64,000 bases of DNA from Maniola hyperantus (taxonomy: Eukaryota; Arthropoda; Insecta; Lepidoptera; Nymphalidae): NCBI RefSeq assembly GCF_902806685.2, contig NC_048537.1, positions 7,648,720-7,712,719 on the forward strand. Reading direction: 5' to 3'. Numbering within the stretch: the first letter of the stretch is position 1; every line of letters starts with the position of its first letter. The translations under genes and the position numbers were made by a program. Positions 63,538 to 64,000 of this stretch are shown here, piece after piece. The notes under the pieces were generated by a model. It searched no databases and was not told the origin of the DNA. It worked only from the letters and a program-made list of their open reading frames with translations.

Positions 63538-64000
63538 TGTATTAAATAAATCAATAAGAATATTTTTTATTCAATTAAACTTTTACAAGTACTTTTGTAT
63601 CGTCAAATGCACATCAGTAAACTAATACCATAATAATAATTACCCTAAGTCTACGGTAAAATACTCTAATGTGGCAGCATTGGAAGAATGACAAGCTGAC
63701 AAGGGAAAAATCAGGAAAATGTGGCCAGCCTTTATTCATTTTAAGATGACGCATTTCCGTTTTTGATAATCGTAATGTAGAAATTGGTAGAAATCGTGTA
63801 GAAATGGATAACATTGGTATCATATCAGACTTTTAATGCCCGGTGTAGAAGCCATTTATGGTGCATTGCTGTGTAAATGTTGTAGCGAACGCATAACCTT
63901 GCAACACGTGAGTATTATTTATTTTGTTGTTTTGTCCTGTTTTGTCCGTTTTGGGTATACGCATATATTATTTACTACGGGTATACGCGTCTAACAAGTC
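63538..64000. other. Intergenic end of window
   Basis: A minus-strand ORF of 69 codons (63614-63823) shows no features. A direct repeat of 'gggtatacgc' occurs at 63952 and 63979. Nothing is called. Confidence 0.45.

Overview
This is insect DNA, almost certainly from a moth or butterfly (Lepidoptera). It is AT-rich, has multi-exon genes with GT-AG introns, and is packed with repeats I associate with lepidopteran genomes: Lep1-type Helitron remnants, three families of tRNA-headed SINEs, short inverted-repeat (MITE) families, and CR1/Jockey and RTE LINEs. No prokaryotic features, CRISPR arrays or free-standing tRNA or rRNA genes were found. The species cannot be named from the sequence.

Layout. 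(1) 780-5727, plus strand: a LINE with two intact ORFs, one with a PHD finger and one with endonuclease and reverse transcriptase. (2) 5.7-15.7 kb: gene-poor DNA holding a nested transposon stack, a foldback element and Helitron fragments. (3) 15729-16230, minus: the first coding exon of a secreted protein with an agrin-NtA-like domain; the rest of that gene lies to the left, not visible here. (4) 16.2-24.7 kb: no genes; MITEs, SINEs, a tandem duplication and a large inverted-repeat element. (5) 24745-34883, minus: an agrin-like matrix proteoglycan core assembled from 15 coding exons whose phases all agree. Its order is signal peptide, seven Kazal modules, a Cys-rich module, two laminin-EGF modules, an eighth Kazal module and one laminin-G domain. 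(6) 34.9-38.0 kb: intergenic. (7) 38019-60627, minus: a complete Chd1 chromatin remodeller of 1,827 residues in 22 coding exons, with a probable 5'UTR exon ending at 61559. Its introns are full of transposon remnants. (8) 61.8-64.0 kb: an unclassified GC-rich ORF-bearing block and a near-complete Lep1 element.

The two complete genes are functionally unrelated: agrin-like acts outside the cell and Chd1 on nucleosomes. The most unusual points are the NtA-like exon lying downstream of agrin rather than at its 5' end, an in-frame stop just before a good splice donor in the laminin-G exon, two decayed duplicate exons inside agrin introns, a minisatellite made from copies of the Chd1 stop-codon region, and several datable insertions with clear target-site duplications.

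Exon limits were worked out by eye from splice consensus and reading phase. No alignment or database search was run.
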